The notes: a model not told the origin generated them from the sequence alone. Numbered from the stretch's first letter, positions 25,993 to 36,233 are shown. The stretch: DNA of 64,000 bases from Longimicrobiales bacterium (GCA_958296005.1 CATQHQ010000002.1:248001-312000), one strand, 5' to 3'. A program made the numbers and translations.

Positions 25993-27932
25993 TTGTTCCT
26001 GGAGCCGAGCTTCTCCAAGAGGGCGACCGCCGCTGGGAACGGCTGCAACCGTTGGATCGGACCGTTGGCCATGTCGGCGGTGGCCTGACCGCGCCGGCTC
26101 ACGGCTCCCACGTCCGCGCCGCGCTCGACTAGGTACAGCACCAGTTCGACGTCTCCCCTCGCCGCGGCGTGGTGGAGCGGCGTGTAGCCGTTGGCGTCCC
26201 GGGCGTTCACGTCCGCCCCGCACTCCTCCACGAGGAAGCGGACCGCAGCGAGCCAGGCATCCGGAACGTGGCGGTGGGCGTTGCCGGCGAAGGACTGGCC
26301 GTAGCCGACCCCCGAGGCTGCGTGGACGGGGTGAATCGCCGGGCCGCCCACGGGCACCGGCGGCAGGCCGGAGGGGTCCGGCTTCGGTTCCGGCGCCTCT
26401 TCCTCGCTCGGAGCGCGACGCCGGCGCCGTTCCGGGGGCTTGACGGTTGGCGTGGACGGGTCGGCGCCGTGCTCCTTCAGGAGGCGCATGGCGTCCACGT
26501 CGAGCGCGTAGGCAGCGCGCCAGAACGGGGTCGCGCCCCCCATGTCGATGCCGCTTCCTCGCAGCACGCCGAAGGTGTACTCCATGTACCAGAGGTGGTG
26601 CTTCAGGCGGACGTTGGGATCGGCGCCGGCGTCCAGAAGCGCCGCGATCACGTCCAGGTAGGTGGCCCGTTGCCGTTCGTGCTCGACGGGGTGGGCGTAC
26701 GACGCTCGGGGCGCCCATCTCCGCTCCAGCGCCGCGAAGAGGGGGGTCGTGCCGGCCTCGCTGGCGGCGTTGGGGTCGGCGCCGCGTTCGATCAGGTCGA
26801 TCGCCAAGTCGAACTGGCCGTTGACGGCCGCCATGAGGAGGGGCGTGGTGCCGTCGCCGGCCGACGGCTGGTCGATCTCGGCGCCGCCCTCCAGCAGGGC
26901 TGCGGCCGTCTCGGCGTGGCCTTGCCGCACCGCATGGAGCAGTGGAGTAAGGCCGCCCCACGCGCCCACCAGTTGGGCGTACGAGAGGGGTCGCGGCTCC
27001 GGCTCCGGGGCGGCGCTGTCGGGCTCCGCGGCGGCGGGGGCGGGGGCGTCCGCCTCCTCGGTCTCGCCCTCGCTGTCGGCGGGTCGATCCGCGTCCTCCC
27101 CGGGCTTGGGGACGTCGGGCCACTTGCGCTGGATCTCCCGGGCGGCCTCGACGGCGGCCTGGACCTGGCTGGGCGACGGCTGCCAGTTGGGCCCGCCGCC
27201 CTCTTTCTCCTTGAACGCCGCGAGGAACTCGGAGAGCCGCCGGTCGGCGGCTCGGTCCGCGTCCGCCATCTCCGCCACATCCACGGGACGAGCCTCCAGC
27301 GACGGATCCGCGCCCGCCTCCAGCAACGCCCGAACCACGGCCGTTCGCCCGGCCGCGGCGGCGAAGATCAGGGGGGTCTGGCCCCACGCCGACTCCCGCG
27401 CATCCACGTCGGCGCCTGCGTCCACGAGCGCCGCGACGACTTCGGGGTCGCCCGCCGCTGCGGCCAGGTGGAGCGGGGTAGCGCCGGAGTTGGTCGTGCG
27501 CGCCTCCGGGTCGGCCCCGGCGTCCAGAAGCAGGGCGACGATGGCGCGACCGGCGCTCCGAGCCGCCAGGTGGAGCGGCGTGTAGCGCCCGATCCGCGTC
27601 CCGGCGCTCGACCTGGCGCCGGCGTAGAGCAGCGCCCTGCCCATCTCCTCGTCGCCTCGCTGCGCCGCCCAGTGCAGCGCCGTCATGCCGTCGCCCGACG
27701 GCGCGTTCACATCCGCGCCCTCCCGGAGCAGCCGGCGCACTTCTTCCATGTCGCCCCGCCGGGCCGCGTCGGCGACGGGGGCGTCGCAACAACCCGGCGG
27801 GTAGAGCGAGACGACGACGGAACCGAGCTCCGAGCTGCCCAGCGCGATCAGCAACGACGCCGAGAGCAACGTTGCCGCCGCGCCACGCAGGCGCCGCGAC
27901 GGACAGGCACGGGTTGCGGCGGTTCGCATCAT
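25971..27932 (-). CDS. Exported ankyrin-repeat protein
   Basis: A 653-residue protein with a signal peptide (hydrophobic residues ~18-35) and two groups of ankyrin repeats, about residues 50-215 and 325-650. The groups are separated by an acidic, Pro/Ala/Glu-rich linker (about 255-310). Repeats show the consensus GxTPLHxAAxxGxxxxVxxLLxxGADPxxR. A second Pro/Arg-rich spacer lies near residues 490-525. The start overlaps the DUF1552 stop (ATGA), placing it at the end of a DUF1592-DUF1552-ankyrin operon. Ankyrin arrays mediate protein binding; partners may be the co-encoded proteins or host proteins. It overlaps the convergent lipoprotein gene by 22 bases. Confidence 0.88.
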   Translation of the reverse strand: MMRTAATRACPSRRLRGAAATLLSASLLIALGSSELGSVVVSLYPPGCCDAPVADAARRGDMEEVRRLLREGADVNAPSGDGMTALHWAAQRGDEEMGRALLYAGARSSAGTRIGRYTPLHLAARSAGRAIVALLLDAGADPEARTTNSGATPLHLAAAAGDPEVVAALVDAGADVDARESAWGQTPLIFAAAAGRTAVVRALLEAGADPSLEARPVDVAEMADADRAADRRLSEFLAAFKEKEGGGPNWQPSPSQVQAAVEAAREIQRKWPDVPKPGEDADRPADSEGETEEADAPAPAAAEPDSAAPEPEPRPLSYAQLVGAWGGLTPLLHAVRQGHAETAAALLEGGAEIDQPSAGDGTTPLLMAAVNGQFDLAIDLIERGADPNAASEAGTTPLFAALERRWAPRASYAHPVEHERQRATYLDVIAALLDAGADPNVRLKHHLWYMEYTFGVLRGSGIDMGGATPFWRAAYALDVDAMRLLKEHGADPSTPTVKPPERRRRRAPSEEEAPEPKPDPSGLPPVPVGGPAIHPVHAASGVGYGQSFAGNAHRHVPDAWLAAVRFLVEECGADVNARDANGYTPLHHAAARGDVELVLYLVERGADVGAVSRRGQATADMANGPIQRLQPFPAAVALLEKLGSRNNHRCLSC

Positions 27933-29317
27933 CTCCCCAGCGAGAACTCGCCCGTGCTGTCGCCGAACCCCTTCAGGTCGTCGTGGCCCAGCTTGTGCAG
28001 CAGGGTCGTGAAGACGTTGGACATCGGTGTGCCGTCGGGGGCCTTCAGGTGCAGGTTGCCGGCGAGCTGCCCATTCGCCCCGCCCAGCACCACCAGCGGA
28101 CAGCGGCGGTGGTTGTGCAGGTTCGAGTCGCCCATCGGAGAGCCCCAGATGATCATGGAGTGGTCCAACAGGCTCGAACCGCCGTCGTCGGTTTCTTCCA
28201 GCCGCTTCAGGAAGTACGCGAGCTGACCCGTCCGATACTGGCAGATCCTGTTGAACTCCATGATCGCCTCTTCCCGGCCGCCGTGGTGCGAGGCCGGGTG
28301 AAACGCCTTCTCCGAGCCGCTCTCGGGGAAGGTGCGGTTGGACGCGTCGCGACCGGTCTTGAACGACGTGATCCGGGTCGAGTCGGTCTGGAACGCAAGC
28401 ACTTGCAGGTCAAACATGAGGCGCATGTGCTCCGAGAACGAATCGGGCACGCCGGCCGGCGCGTCGGGCAGCTCCCTAGGCTCGCCCCCGGTGTTGCGCG
28501 CCTCTACGCGCTCGATCCGCCGCTCGATCTCCCGAACGGTCTCCAGGTATCGGTCCACCCTGCGCCGATCGTCGGCGCCGAGCTCCCGCTTCATCGCCGC
28601 CACTTCGCTCGCGACCCAGTCCAGGATGCTCTTGTGCAGACGTCGTCGCGCCGCCCGCTCGTCGGGCGAGCCGCCTGCTCCGAAGAGCATGTCGAAGGCG
28701 GTGCGGGGGCTGCGGACCATCGGCAGCGGGTCAGTCGGCGACGCCCAGCTGATCGAGTCGGTGTACGAGCAGGAGTAGTTGTAGTCGCAACCCCCTCCCT
28801 TGTCGGTGCTCTCGATGCACAGCTGAAGGGACGGCAGCACGGTGTCTTGTCCGAACCGCTGCGCGTGCAGCTGATCCAAGGACGTGCCGCAGAAGATGTC
28901 CGATCCCTGGGTTTGCTTCGGGTGCGACTGGGTAAGGAAGACCGCGCTGGAGCGAAAGTGATCGCCGCCCACTTCCTGGGCCTGGAACGCCTCCGCCATC
29001 CGCACGTCGGTGTTGCTGACGATCGTCATGTACTTCCGCCAGGGCTCCAGCGCCTTGAGGACGTTGGCGTCGATCAGCTGGAACTCCCTGCCGACGGCCT
29101 CCGGCGCAAAGAGGTGCTGCGTCGCCCCCCATTCGTTGCACCCCGGCACTCCGTGGACTTCCTCGATGCAGACCAAGCGGGTGGGCCGATCGTTGAGCGT
29201 CCCCGCCCGGAGGCGCCCGGCGGGCACCATGGCGTCGAGGAAGGGCAGGGAGAAGGCCGCACCGGTTCCCCGAAGGAACGCCCGGCGCGGCATCGATTTC
29301 CCGGTCAGAAAGTGCAT
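27929..29317 (-). CDS. DUF1552 protein with Tat-like signal
   Basis: A 462-residue DUF1552 family protein, related to sulfatase-like/alkaline-phosphatase-fold DUF1501 proteins common in Planctomycetes and Acidobacteriota. The N-terminus carries a twin-arginine-type signal (RRAFLRGTGAAFSLPF). Family landmarks include DHSMIIWGSPMGDSNLHNHR and DNRPxxL-like NDRPTRLVCIEEVHG. Biochemical function is unknown. It is always found with DUF1588/DUF1592 partners, as here: the upstream gene ends 10 bases before it and the ankyrin gene overlaps its stop. A periplasmic complex is a reasonable inference. Confidence 0.88.
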   Translation of the reverse strand: MHFLTGKSMPRRAFLRGTGAAFSLPFLDAMVPAGRLRAGTLNDRPTRLVCIEEVHGVPGCNEWGATQHLFAPEAVGREFQLIDANVLKALEPWRKYMTIVSNTDVRMAEAFQAQEVGGDHFRSSAVFLTQSHPKQTQGSDIFCGTSLDQLHAQRFGQDTVLPSLQLCIESTDKGGGCDYNYSCSYTDSISWASPTDPLPMVRSPRTAFDMLFGAGGSPDERAARRRLHKSILDWVASEVAAMKRELGADDRRRVDRYLETVREIERRIERVEARNTGGEPRELPDAPAGVPDSFSEHMRLMFDLQVLAFQTDSTRITSFKTGRDASNRTFPESGSEKAFHPASHHGGREEAIMEFNRICQYRTGQLAYFLKRLEETDDGGSSLLDHSMIIWGSPMGDSNLHNHRRCPLVVLGGANGQLAGNLHLKAPDGTPMSNVFTTLLHKLGHDDLKGFGDSTGEFSLGR

Positions 29318-29327
29318 GGTCCTCTTC

Positions 29328-31826
29328 CTAGCGAAGCCGCTGGGTCGGGTCGGTGCCCGGGCGCGGCGAGGTCTCTTCGTCGATCGTCGCTTCGGCCGAC
29401 GCTTGCTTCATGCGGAAGGCGTCGCTCCTCGCCACGCCGACGACGAACGACGACATCCGGTAGTCGTTCTCGGCCGCTTCGGCGACGATGCGCCGCACTG
29501 CGGGCTGGTCGCGGTAGCCGATCCGCCGTCCCAGCGCGTACGCCATGAGGTTCTCGGCGAATTGCCGCGCCAGGGGAACGGGCCGCTTGAGGAGAACGCG
29601 GGAGAGGTCGGCGGGGCTCTCGATCTCGGTGCCGTCGTAGTAGGTGCCCCGCGTGTCCAGCGGAGTGCCGGACTCGCGGATGCGCCACTTGCCGGTCACG
29701 TCGAAGTTGTCGAGGGCGAGGCCGATGGGGTCGATGAGGTTGTGGCAGGAAGAGCAGGCGGGGTTCGTCCGGTGGGCTTCCAGGCGCTCCCGGGTGGTGA
29801 GGCGCCGGCCGTCCCGAGCGTCCTCGGTTTCCTCCAGGTCGGGGATCCCCGGCGGGGGCGGCGGGGGCGGCGTCCCCAGCAGCACCTCCATCACCCACTT
29901 GCCGCGGAGCACCGGCGACGTGCGGTTGCCCAGAGAGGTCTGCACGAGCACGCTGCCGTGGCCCAGCACGCCTCGCCGGCGGTCGTCGACGTACTCCACG
30001 CGCCGAAACTCGTCGCCGTGGACGCCGGGAACTCCGTAGTGGCGCGCCAGGCGCTCGTCCACGAAGGTGTACTCGGCGCCGTAAAGCTCCAGCAGGCTCC
30101 TGTCCTCCTCCACGAGGTTGTGGAAGAAGAGCTCGGTCTCTCGCCGCATCGACTCGGCGAGCTGCCGGCTGTAGTTGGGGAAGCGGAAGGCGTCCGGGCT
30201 CACCCGCTCCAGGTCCTGAAGGCGCAGCCACAACGCGGCGAAGCGCGTCGCCAGCGCCTCCGACCGGGGGTCCGACAGCATCCGGCGAGCGTGGGACTCC
30301 AGCACCTCCGGATCGGTCAGCTCCCCGGCCTCGGCGGCGGCCAGCAGCCGGCGGTCCGGGTGGGTCCCCCACAGGAAGAACGACAGGCGGGCGGCCAAGT
30401 CGTCCCCCGAAAGCAGGTAGATATCGCCGGGGCCGACGCCATCCGGCTCCCGCTCCATCCGGAAGATGAAGTGAGGGCTGGCCAGCATCGCTTCGACGGC
30501 GGTTCGGACGCCCGTCTCGAACCCTTCTTCCTCGGCCCCGAGCTCGTAGAACGCCAGCAGGGCTTCCGTCTCGTCGGAGGCCGGTTTCCGGCCGTACGCC
30601 GCGCCCGCCAGGCGGGACACGATCTCCCGAGCGCAGGGCAGGGCTTCGGACTCGGAAGTGGGACGGCAGGAGAAGACGCGGCGACGGGCCTCGAAGTCGG
30701 ACACGCCCGTGACGTTGTACGGCCCTTCCAGCGTCAGGCTCGCCAAGTGGGGCGGCGACGTGGTGCCGTAGCTGGTCTCGGTCCCGGTCAGCGACCAGTC
30801 GTTGGGGCGGATCAGGTCCTCGTAGGGACCGTCCATCCGCCGAACGAACGCCGCCGCCACCCGCCGCTCCCCGGCCCGCACGAACACCGGGTCCGTGCGC
30901 ACGGGAAAGCTCTTCCGGCCTTGGAAGTCGATATCGCCGCCGTAGCGCACCAGCGCCACCCGCTCGCCGTCTACGGAGACGTCGATGTCGTGGAAGCGCT
31001 CGCCCCAGCCGGACATGAAGCTCATCGAGAAGGTGTACTCGCCGTCGGCGGGAAAGGAGTGAAGGATGCTGATTCCGCCCCGGGTGCCGTACGGCGCACC
31101 TTCGGGCCGCTCCCATTCGTGCTGGGAGACCGAGGGCGGGTTCGCGTAGACGACGGCCGACGGCGCCGCCTCCGCGTGGCCGACGGCTCGCCGGGCAACT
31201 TCCGAAGCGGCGGTCAGGTACGCGTCCATGAGGGTGGGCGACAGGCTCTGGGCGTCGGCGACGTTGTCGAAGCCGTCGCTGATCCGGTCCTCGGGCAACC
31301 ACGCTGCCGGGTCCACCGCCAAGCCGAAGACGTCGCGGACGACCCGGGCGTACTCGGCCCGGTTCAGGCGCTGGAAGGGACGCGAGCCGGGACGCGGACG
31401 GACCGCGGCCGCTTCGTCGATTGCGTCTTCCAGGAACTCGGCGAGCGCCGCGAGGGTGTCGCCGGCGGGTCTGCGCGCGCCCGGCGGGGGCATCATCCCG
31501 GCTCGGAGCTTGCGGATCATCCGCTCCGCCGTCTCGGCCGCGGCGGGCGCTTGGGCGGTCTCGAACCCTTCCAGCGACAGGTTGCCCACCAGCCTGCGGG
31601 CGTTGTGGCAACGAGTGCAGTAGCGCGCCACCACTTCGTCGTGCGCGGCGGACGGCGCGGTCGGGGCAGCGAAGGGGGGCTCGGGGACGGCGACGCCACT
31701 TGACGGCCGGGAGGCAAGCGCGCGGGCCGGGAGCTGTCCGCCCAGCGACCCACCCGGACCACCGTCCCAGCCGGCTGCAACGAACACGCTGGCGACCACT
31801 GCGGTCGCGACCACTCCCTTCGTCAT
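29328..31826 (-). CDS. DUF1587/DUF1592/DUF1588/DUF1585 multidomain protein with cytochrome c-like motif
   Basis: An 832-residue exported protein of the planctomycete-type cytochrome-associated group. After a signal segment comes a CxxCH heme motif (YCTRCHNARRL, Cys70-His74). DUF1587 follows (RLNRAEYARVVRDVFG, about 130-190), then DUF1595/DUF1592, DUF1588 (GVLGHGSVLVQTSLGNRTSP, about 620-640), and DUF1585 at the end. A second CxxCH (CSSCHNLIDP) sits near residue 705. GTPPPPPPPGIPDL is the typical DUF1588 proline run. Function unproven; a redox or hydrolytic periplasmic role is inferred from the heme sites. It leads the operon with the DUF1552 and ankyrin genes. Confidence 0.88.
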   Translation of the reverse strand: MTKGVVATAVVASVFVAAGWDGGPGGSLGGQLPARALASRPSSGVAVPEPPFAAPTAPSAAHDEVVARYCTRCHNARRLVGNLSLEGFETAQAPAAAETAERMIRKLRAGMMPPPGARRPAGDTLAALAEFLEDAIDEAAAVRPRPGSRPFQRLNRAEYARVVRDVFGLAVDPAAWLPEDRISDGFDNVADAQSLSPTLMDAYLTAASEVARRAVGHAEAAPSAVVYANPPSVSQHEWERPEGAPYGTRGGISILHSFPADGEYTFSMSFMSGWGERFHDIDVSVDGERVALVRYGGDIDFQGRKSFPVRTDPVFVRAGERRVAAAFVRRMDGPYEDLIRPNDWSLTGTETSYGTTSPPHLASLTLEGPYNVTGVSDFEARRRVFSCRPTSESEALPCAREIVSRLAGAAYGRKPASDETEALLAFYELGAEEEGFETGVRTAVEAMLASPHFIFRMEREPDGVGPGDIYLLSGDDLAARLSFFLWGTHPDRRLLAAAEAGELTDPEVLESHARRMLSDPRSEALATRFAALWLRLQDLERVSPDAFRFPNYSRQLAESMRRETELFFHNLVEEDRSLLELYGAEYTFVDERLARHYGVPGVHGDEFRRVEYVDDRRRGVLGHGSVLVQTSLGNRTSPVLRGKWVMEVLLGTPPPPPPPGIPDLEETEDARDGRRLTTRERLEAHRTNPACSSCHNLIDPIGLALDNFDVTGKWRIRESGTPLDTRGTYYDGTEIESPADLSRVLLKRPVPLARQFAENLMAYALGRRIGYRDQPAVRRIVAEAAENDYRMSSFVVGVARSDAFRMKQASAEATIDEETSPRPGTDPTQRLR

Positions 31827-31902
31827 GCCTCCATCCGGCTCTCGCGGGGCTCGACCTTCCCAGCAAAACTATAGACTCGGCCGCCGGGCCGGACCAGTGC
31901 GA

Positions 31903-34900
31903 TCAGCGGACGAGCGCCAGAACCCTCTTCAGCAGCCGTCCGTCCAAATCCTCAAACAGTTCCCCGTAGCCTTGCAGGAGGCGCGCGGCGGCATCGTTCG
32001 GACGGATCGCAGGGTTCGCCAACTCCCTTGCAAGGGCGCCGACGGACCGAGCAACGGCGGAGGAGTAGCTTTCGGCCGCGCCAGCGAATCCTTCCAACGC
32101 GGTCGATCGGGTCGATGCCCGCAGCGCCAGCGCCACAAGCAGGTCGGCGCGATCGGGCTCGCGGCCCGCCGCACCTTCCGCCGTCGCCGCCACCGCCTCG
32201 AACGCTCGACGGGCGGCGCGCTCGTCTCCAGCCGCTTCGCCTGCCACGCCCAGCAAGAAACGGACGAGGCGCTCGTCCGGGTCGTAGGGTCGGCCCTGTC
32301 CCAAGGACTCGGGCCACTGGAGGGCGGACTCCAGGTGCTGGCGCGCCGCCCGGTGGTTGCCGGCTTCCAGTTCGCCCACGGCCGCCGCCGCGTGGGCCAG
32401 CTCCCACAACCGGTGGCTGTCTTGCGAGTTCTCCGACGGGAGGACCTGCACGCGGTCCATGATCTCCACCGCGTCTCGGGGCCGGTCCATGGCGAGAAGG
32501 GCGCGTGCGCGGAGCAGCTCCAAGTTGAAGTCGCCGGGAAACGCCTGCAGCGCCTGGGACGACGCCTCCAGGGCCGTCTCCCACTCTCCCGCTTCCTGGG
32601 CGTGGCGGATCAGCACGACCCGCAGAAGTCGATCGTCCGGGTCCAGTTCCACGGCCCGGGCGAAATCCGCCGTTGGATCCCGGCCCTCGACGGCCCGAAG
32701 GAGTTGTCCTCGGGCGACGTATGCCGGGCCGTAGTCCGGCGAGTCCGCAAGGGACGCCATCTCCTGCGCGGCTTCCTCGTCTCGGTCCAACGCCCACAGG
32801 TTCAACGCCAGCAGGTAGGTCCAAAGCCAGTGGTCGTCGTTGCTCGCGGCCCAGCGGAGCACGGGCAGGGTCTCGGGGCGGTAGGGGAACGCAAACGCCG
32901 GGTCGCCGACGTCCGCGAGCAGCGTCGGATCGCCGGCGAGGAACGCCTGCCACGCGCGAGTCACCGGACCGCCGTACCGCGGCTCTCCGCCGGCCAGCTC
33001 CAGCAGGGCCAAGGCGTCTTCCGCCAGTCCGCGAGCGGCGTAGCCCACCGCCATCTCCAGTAGCGACTGGTCCGGGTACTCGCTCCGCAGCGCATCCAGC
33101 AATCGGTTCCCGCTGGGCGGCTCGGCGCCGGACGAGCGCATCTCGGCCGACTGGAGGTCGGACAAGTACTCCTCGGCCAGCACGAAGTGGTGAAGGGGGT
33201 CGATCTCCAGGAGCGCCGCTCGCGCCCGTCGGGCGGCGGCGTGGTCCGACGTGCGACGGCCGCCGATCGCCAGCAGCTGCAGCGCGGGGATGCCGTTGCG
33301 GTCGAAGTCCAGCGCGAGTTCGGCGTAGCGACCGGCCTCGTCCCACTCCCCTGCGAGGGCCATGATCCCGGCCAGCCGAACGTAGGAAGCGGCCCGGTAC
33401 GCCACCGACCTCGCCGACCATCCGAACGACTCCCGGGCGTCGACGGTCTCTCCCAGCGCCAAGTGCAGGCTTCCCGCCAGGAAGTTCGCCTTCGCGTCGT
33501 AGGTGTTCAGCTGAAGCGCCCGGTTGACGAGCTCGAGCCCCGCCTCGTAGCGGGCCGAGCGAAGCGCCAGTTCGGCGAGACCCAGCACGACGTCCCGGTT
33601 CCACGGCTCCTTCTCCAACGCCGACTCGAACAGCTCCCGGGCCTCGCCGTAGCGGCGCGCCCGCGCCAGCTCCCGTGCCTCGAACGCCAAGCGGTCCGCC
33701 TCTGGAACGCTGGCCCAAGCGTCGGACGGCGTCTCGAAGGGACGCGACACGTGACGGGTGCTTGGATCGGAGTCGTAGTCGAGGTCCAGCGCGTCCAGGC
33801 GCACCCGGTAGGGCTGGTCCGCCGGCACGTCGAAGTGGGCGCTGAAGGGGACCAGCGCGGAGAGCTGCACCAGCGTCTCTGCGATTCGGCGTCCGCCCGA
33901 CCATACCTGCAAAGTGTCCTCGACGTCGCCGAAGCCGTTCACGGTCACGGAGATACGATCCCCTTCCCGCCGCACGTGCATGGCGCCTTCCCGTGAGGCG
34001 TCGGTCAGGCCGCCGGTCCCTTCCAGAGGAAACCACGTCTCGGTCCAGCGGCTGGCCGACAGCGGGTCGAAGCCGGCCTGCGCGACCGGGTTGGCGTGGT
34101 CGCCGGGAGAGTACTGAACAAAGAGCCGTCCCGCTTGGAACTCCACGTACTGGCCGTCGGTGTCGGTCAGCAGCTCCTCCCAGACGCCTCCTTCCCTCGA
34201 CAGCGACCAAAGCCACATCTTCTGGCCCGGCATCTCCTCGTACCTCGCCCAGTGTCCCCAGCCCCACTCCTCGTCGTGGTAGTAGCCGCCGAAGAAGTCG
34301 TTCAGCTCCCCGACGACGTGGTACGACTTGTGACCTGCGAACGCGTTGTTCGCGTACAGCGGCAAGTAGCGGCCCGACTCGTCTTCCGGCCACGGCCGCT
34401 CGCGGCCCGAGTGCTCCAGGTACGAACGGCCGGGCACGAAGAGCTCCAGGTCGTCGCGGGCGAACGCCGCCGCCGTCATCCAGTTGTAGTAGGGCTGCTC
34501 CAGCGGCGTCGGGTTGTACCAGAGAACGCGGGTCTCGAAGTAGGCGCGGTCCGGCGGAAGGCGCACCTCGACGCGCCAGTGAGTTCGCGACGGCAGGTCC
34601 ATCGCTCCCACGAAGACGCTGGCGCTGCCGTCGTCGTTCTCGCGAACCGCGTAATCGACTGGAGTCGCGGTCGCCGGCGTATGTCCGATGACGCCGAAGT
34701 TGAACTCGATCCCGCCCGACGTCCACGGACCCCGCAGCGCGATGTTGCGAAACTTCATCACTTCGTTGCGGTAGACGAACTCGTGGCCCGTGCTCTTGAC
34801 CACCGCGCCCCAGACCTTCCCGCCTGCCTCGGGCAGCACGAAGACTTCGATCAGGTCGTTCTCGAGCGTCACGACCCGCCACGGCCTCGACTCGGAGGTA

Positions 34901-35121
34901 GCGGCGTACCCCGCGAAGGCGTGGTAGGGGTAGAGCCGCCGGTCGCGGGCCAGCATCGGCACCGGGTCGGGGTCCGAGAAGGGGTAGGTGTCCAGCGGCC
35001 TCGTCTCCTCGAAGACGCGGGCTCGGGAGCGGGCTTGCGACTGCGACTGGGCCTCCGCGCCGGTCGGGCCAGCCGCGAACAGGACGAAGAGCAGGAACAC
35101 GGGAGATCGGCACGAAGTCAT
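31903..35121 (-). CDS. DUF5107 and TPR-repeat protein, exported
   Basis: A 1072-residue secreted protein. After a signal peptide (MTSCRSPVFLLFVLFAA...) comes DUF5107 (about residues 45-360), a mutarotase-like beta-sandwich recognised from LPEAGGKVWGAVVKSTGHEFVY and HxxxxFNWM-type stretches. The C-terminal 500 residues are tetratricopeptide-like helical pairs (ALEKEPWNRDVVLGLAELAL and similar), usually a protein-interaction scaffold. Related proteins bind or process sugars, but activity is unproven. The start ATG at 35121 is the first that precedes a signal peptide; the frame upstream has no recognisable domain. It ends 76 bases before the DUF1592 gene start and may be in the same unit. Confidence 0.88.
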   Translation of the reverse strand: MTSCRSPVFLLFVLFAAGPTGAEAQSQSQARSRARVFEETRPLDTYPFSDPDPVPMLARDRRLYPYHAFAGYAATSESRPWRVVTLENDLIEVFVLPEAGGKVWGAVVKSTGHEFVYRNEVMKFRNIALRGPWTSGGIEFNFGVIGHTPATATPVDYAVRENDDGSASVFVGAMDLPSRTHWRVEVRLPPDRAYFETRVLWYNPTPLEQPYYNWMTAAAFARDDLELFVPGRSYLEHSGRERPWPEDESGRYLPLYANNAFAGHKSYHVVGELNDFFGGYYHDEEWGWGHWARYEEMPGQKMWLWSLSREGGVWEELLTDTDGQYVEFQAGRLFVQYSPGDHANPVAQAGFDPLSASRWTETWFPLEGTGGLTDASREGAMHVRREGDRISVTVNGFGDVEDTLQVWSGGRRIAETLVQLSALVPFSAHFDVPADQPYRVRLDALDLDYDSDPSTRHVSRPFETPSDAWASVPEADRLAFEARELARARRYGEARELFESALEKEPWNRDVVLGLAELALRSARYEAGLELVNRALQLNTYDAKANFLAGSLHLALGETVDARESFGWSARSVAYRAASYVRLAGIMALAGEWDEAGRYAELALDFDRNGIPALQLLAIGGRRTSDHAAARRARAALLEIDPLHHFVLAEEYLSDLQSAEMRSSGAEPPSGNRLLDALRSEYPDQSLLEMAVGYAARGLAEDALALLELAGGEPRYGGPVTRAWQAFLAGDPTLLADVGDPAFAFPYRPETLPVLRWAASNDDHWLWTYLLALNLWALDRDEEAAQEMASLADSPDYGPAYVARGQLLRAVEGRDPTADFARAVELDPDDRLLRVVLIRHAQEAGEWETALEASSQALQAFPGDFNLELLRARALLAMDRPRDAVEIMDRVQVLPSENSQDSHRLWELAHAAAAVGELEAGNHRAARQHLESALQWPESLGQGRPYDPDERLVRFLLGVAGEAAGDERAARRAFEAVAATAEGAAGREPDRADLLVALALRASTRSTALEGFAGAAESYSSAVARSVGALARELANPAIRPNDAAARLLQGYGELFEDLDGRLLKRVLALVR

Positions 35122-35282
35122 GGGCGTCGTCCGCGTACGGTGGGCGGCAGCAGGGGCCGGATCTGGCCGGGCGCAACGGGCTACGCTTACGTTGGCGGCC
35201 ACCCCAAGGCAAGCGCGAGACCGCGTGGCGCGCCGGCCGCCGAGCTTCCCCCGGAGCCCCATGTCGTGAGACCCCCGACCTC

Positions 35283-36233
35283 GTGAGACCTGAAATCGCC
35301 CAGCTTCAGAGAGCGATGCGGGAGCTGGGCTACGTCGCCGAGCCGTCGATCGTCACCGCCGTTCACTTGGCTCGAGCGATGGAGAAGCCGTTGCTGGTCG
35401 AGGGCGATGCGGGGGTTGGCAAGACCGAGATCGCCAAGGTCATGGCCGCCGTCCTCGACACCGAATTGATCCGCTTGCAGTGCTACGAGGGACTCGACGC
35501 CAACGCCGCCCTGTACGAGTGGAACTACCAAAAGCAGCTGCTGCGCCTCCGCATCGCTTCCGACTCGAACGCGGAGGCGACGCGTGCCCCCGCCGCCGAC
35601 GACCTGGAGGACCTCATCTTCGGCCGACGCTACCTGCTGGAGCGTCCCCTGCTTCGAGCGATCACGAGCAAGGGCAAGGCGCCGGTCCTCCTCGTCGACG
35701 AAGTAGATCGGGCCGACGGCGGGTTCGAGGCGTTCCTTCTGGAAGTGCTGTCCGACTTTCAGGTGACGATCCCGGAGCTCGGCACGATCCGCGCCGAACG
35801 GCGGCCTCTGGTCGTGCTCACGTCGAACCGGACGCGGGAGCTTGGCGACGCTCTTCGCCGTCGATGCCTGTATCTGTACATCGAGCATCCGGCCCTGGAG
35901 AAGGAAACCGAGATCATCTTGGCGAAGGTCCCCGGGGTCGCCGAGCGCTTGGCCAGTCAGATCGCGCGCTTTGCCCGGGAGCTGCGGGCGCGCCGCTTGA
36001 TGAAGCCGCCGGGCGTTGCCGAGAGCTTGGATTGGGCCGCCGCGCTGGTGATGCTGCACAAGGACAGGCTGGACGCCGCGACCGTCAGCGACACCCTAGG
36101 CTGCATCGTCAAGGACCGGGACGACGCCCAGTCCCTCGGTCGCGGGGAGGTCGACGCCCTGGTGGAGCAGGCGGGCGGCGAAGTATCCAAGGCGGACGCT
36201 AGGCCGACGGGCTCGGATCGGCGCTCCGGGTGA
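35283..36233 (+). CDS. MoxR-family AAA ATPase (CoxD-like)
   Basis: A 316-residue AAA+ ATPase of the MoxR/CoxD group. Walker A is GDAGVGKTE (about residues 41-49), Walker B VLLVDEVDRA, and sensor 1 LTSNRTRELGDALRRRC. These chaperones act with a VWA protein; CoxD with CoxE inserts the [CuSMoO2] cofactor in aerobic CO dehydrogenase, and relatives mature other molybdenum hydroxylases. The stop overlaps the VWA gene (GTGA), and a CoxG-like gene follows, so the trio is a maturation module. No coxMSL structural genes are present in the window. The start is GTG at 35283. Confidence 0.88.
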   Translation: MRPEIAQLQRAMRELGYVAEPSIVTAVHLARAMEKPLLVEGDAGVGKTEIAKVMAAVLDTELIRLQCYEGLDANAALYEWNYQKQLLRLRIASDSNAEATRAPAADDLEDLIFGRRYLLERPLLRAITSKGKAPVLLVDEVDRADGGFEAFLLEVLSDFQVTIPELGTIRAERRPLVVLTSNRTRELGDALRRRCLYLYIEHPALEKETEIILAKVPGVAERLASQIARFARELRARRLMKPPGVAESLDWAAALVMLHKDRLDAATVSDTLGCIVKDRDDAQSLGRGEVDALVEQAGGEVSKADARPTGSDRRSG

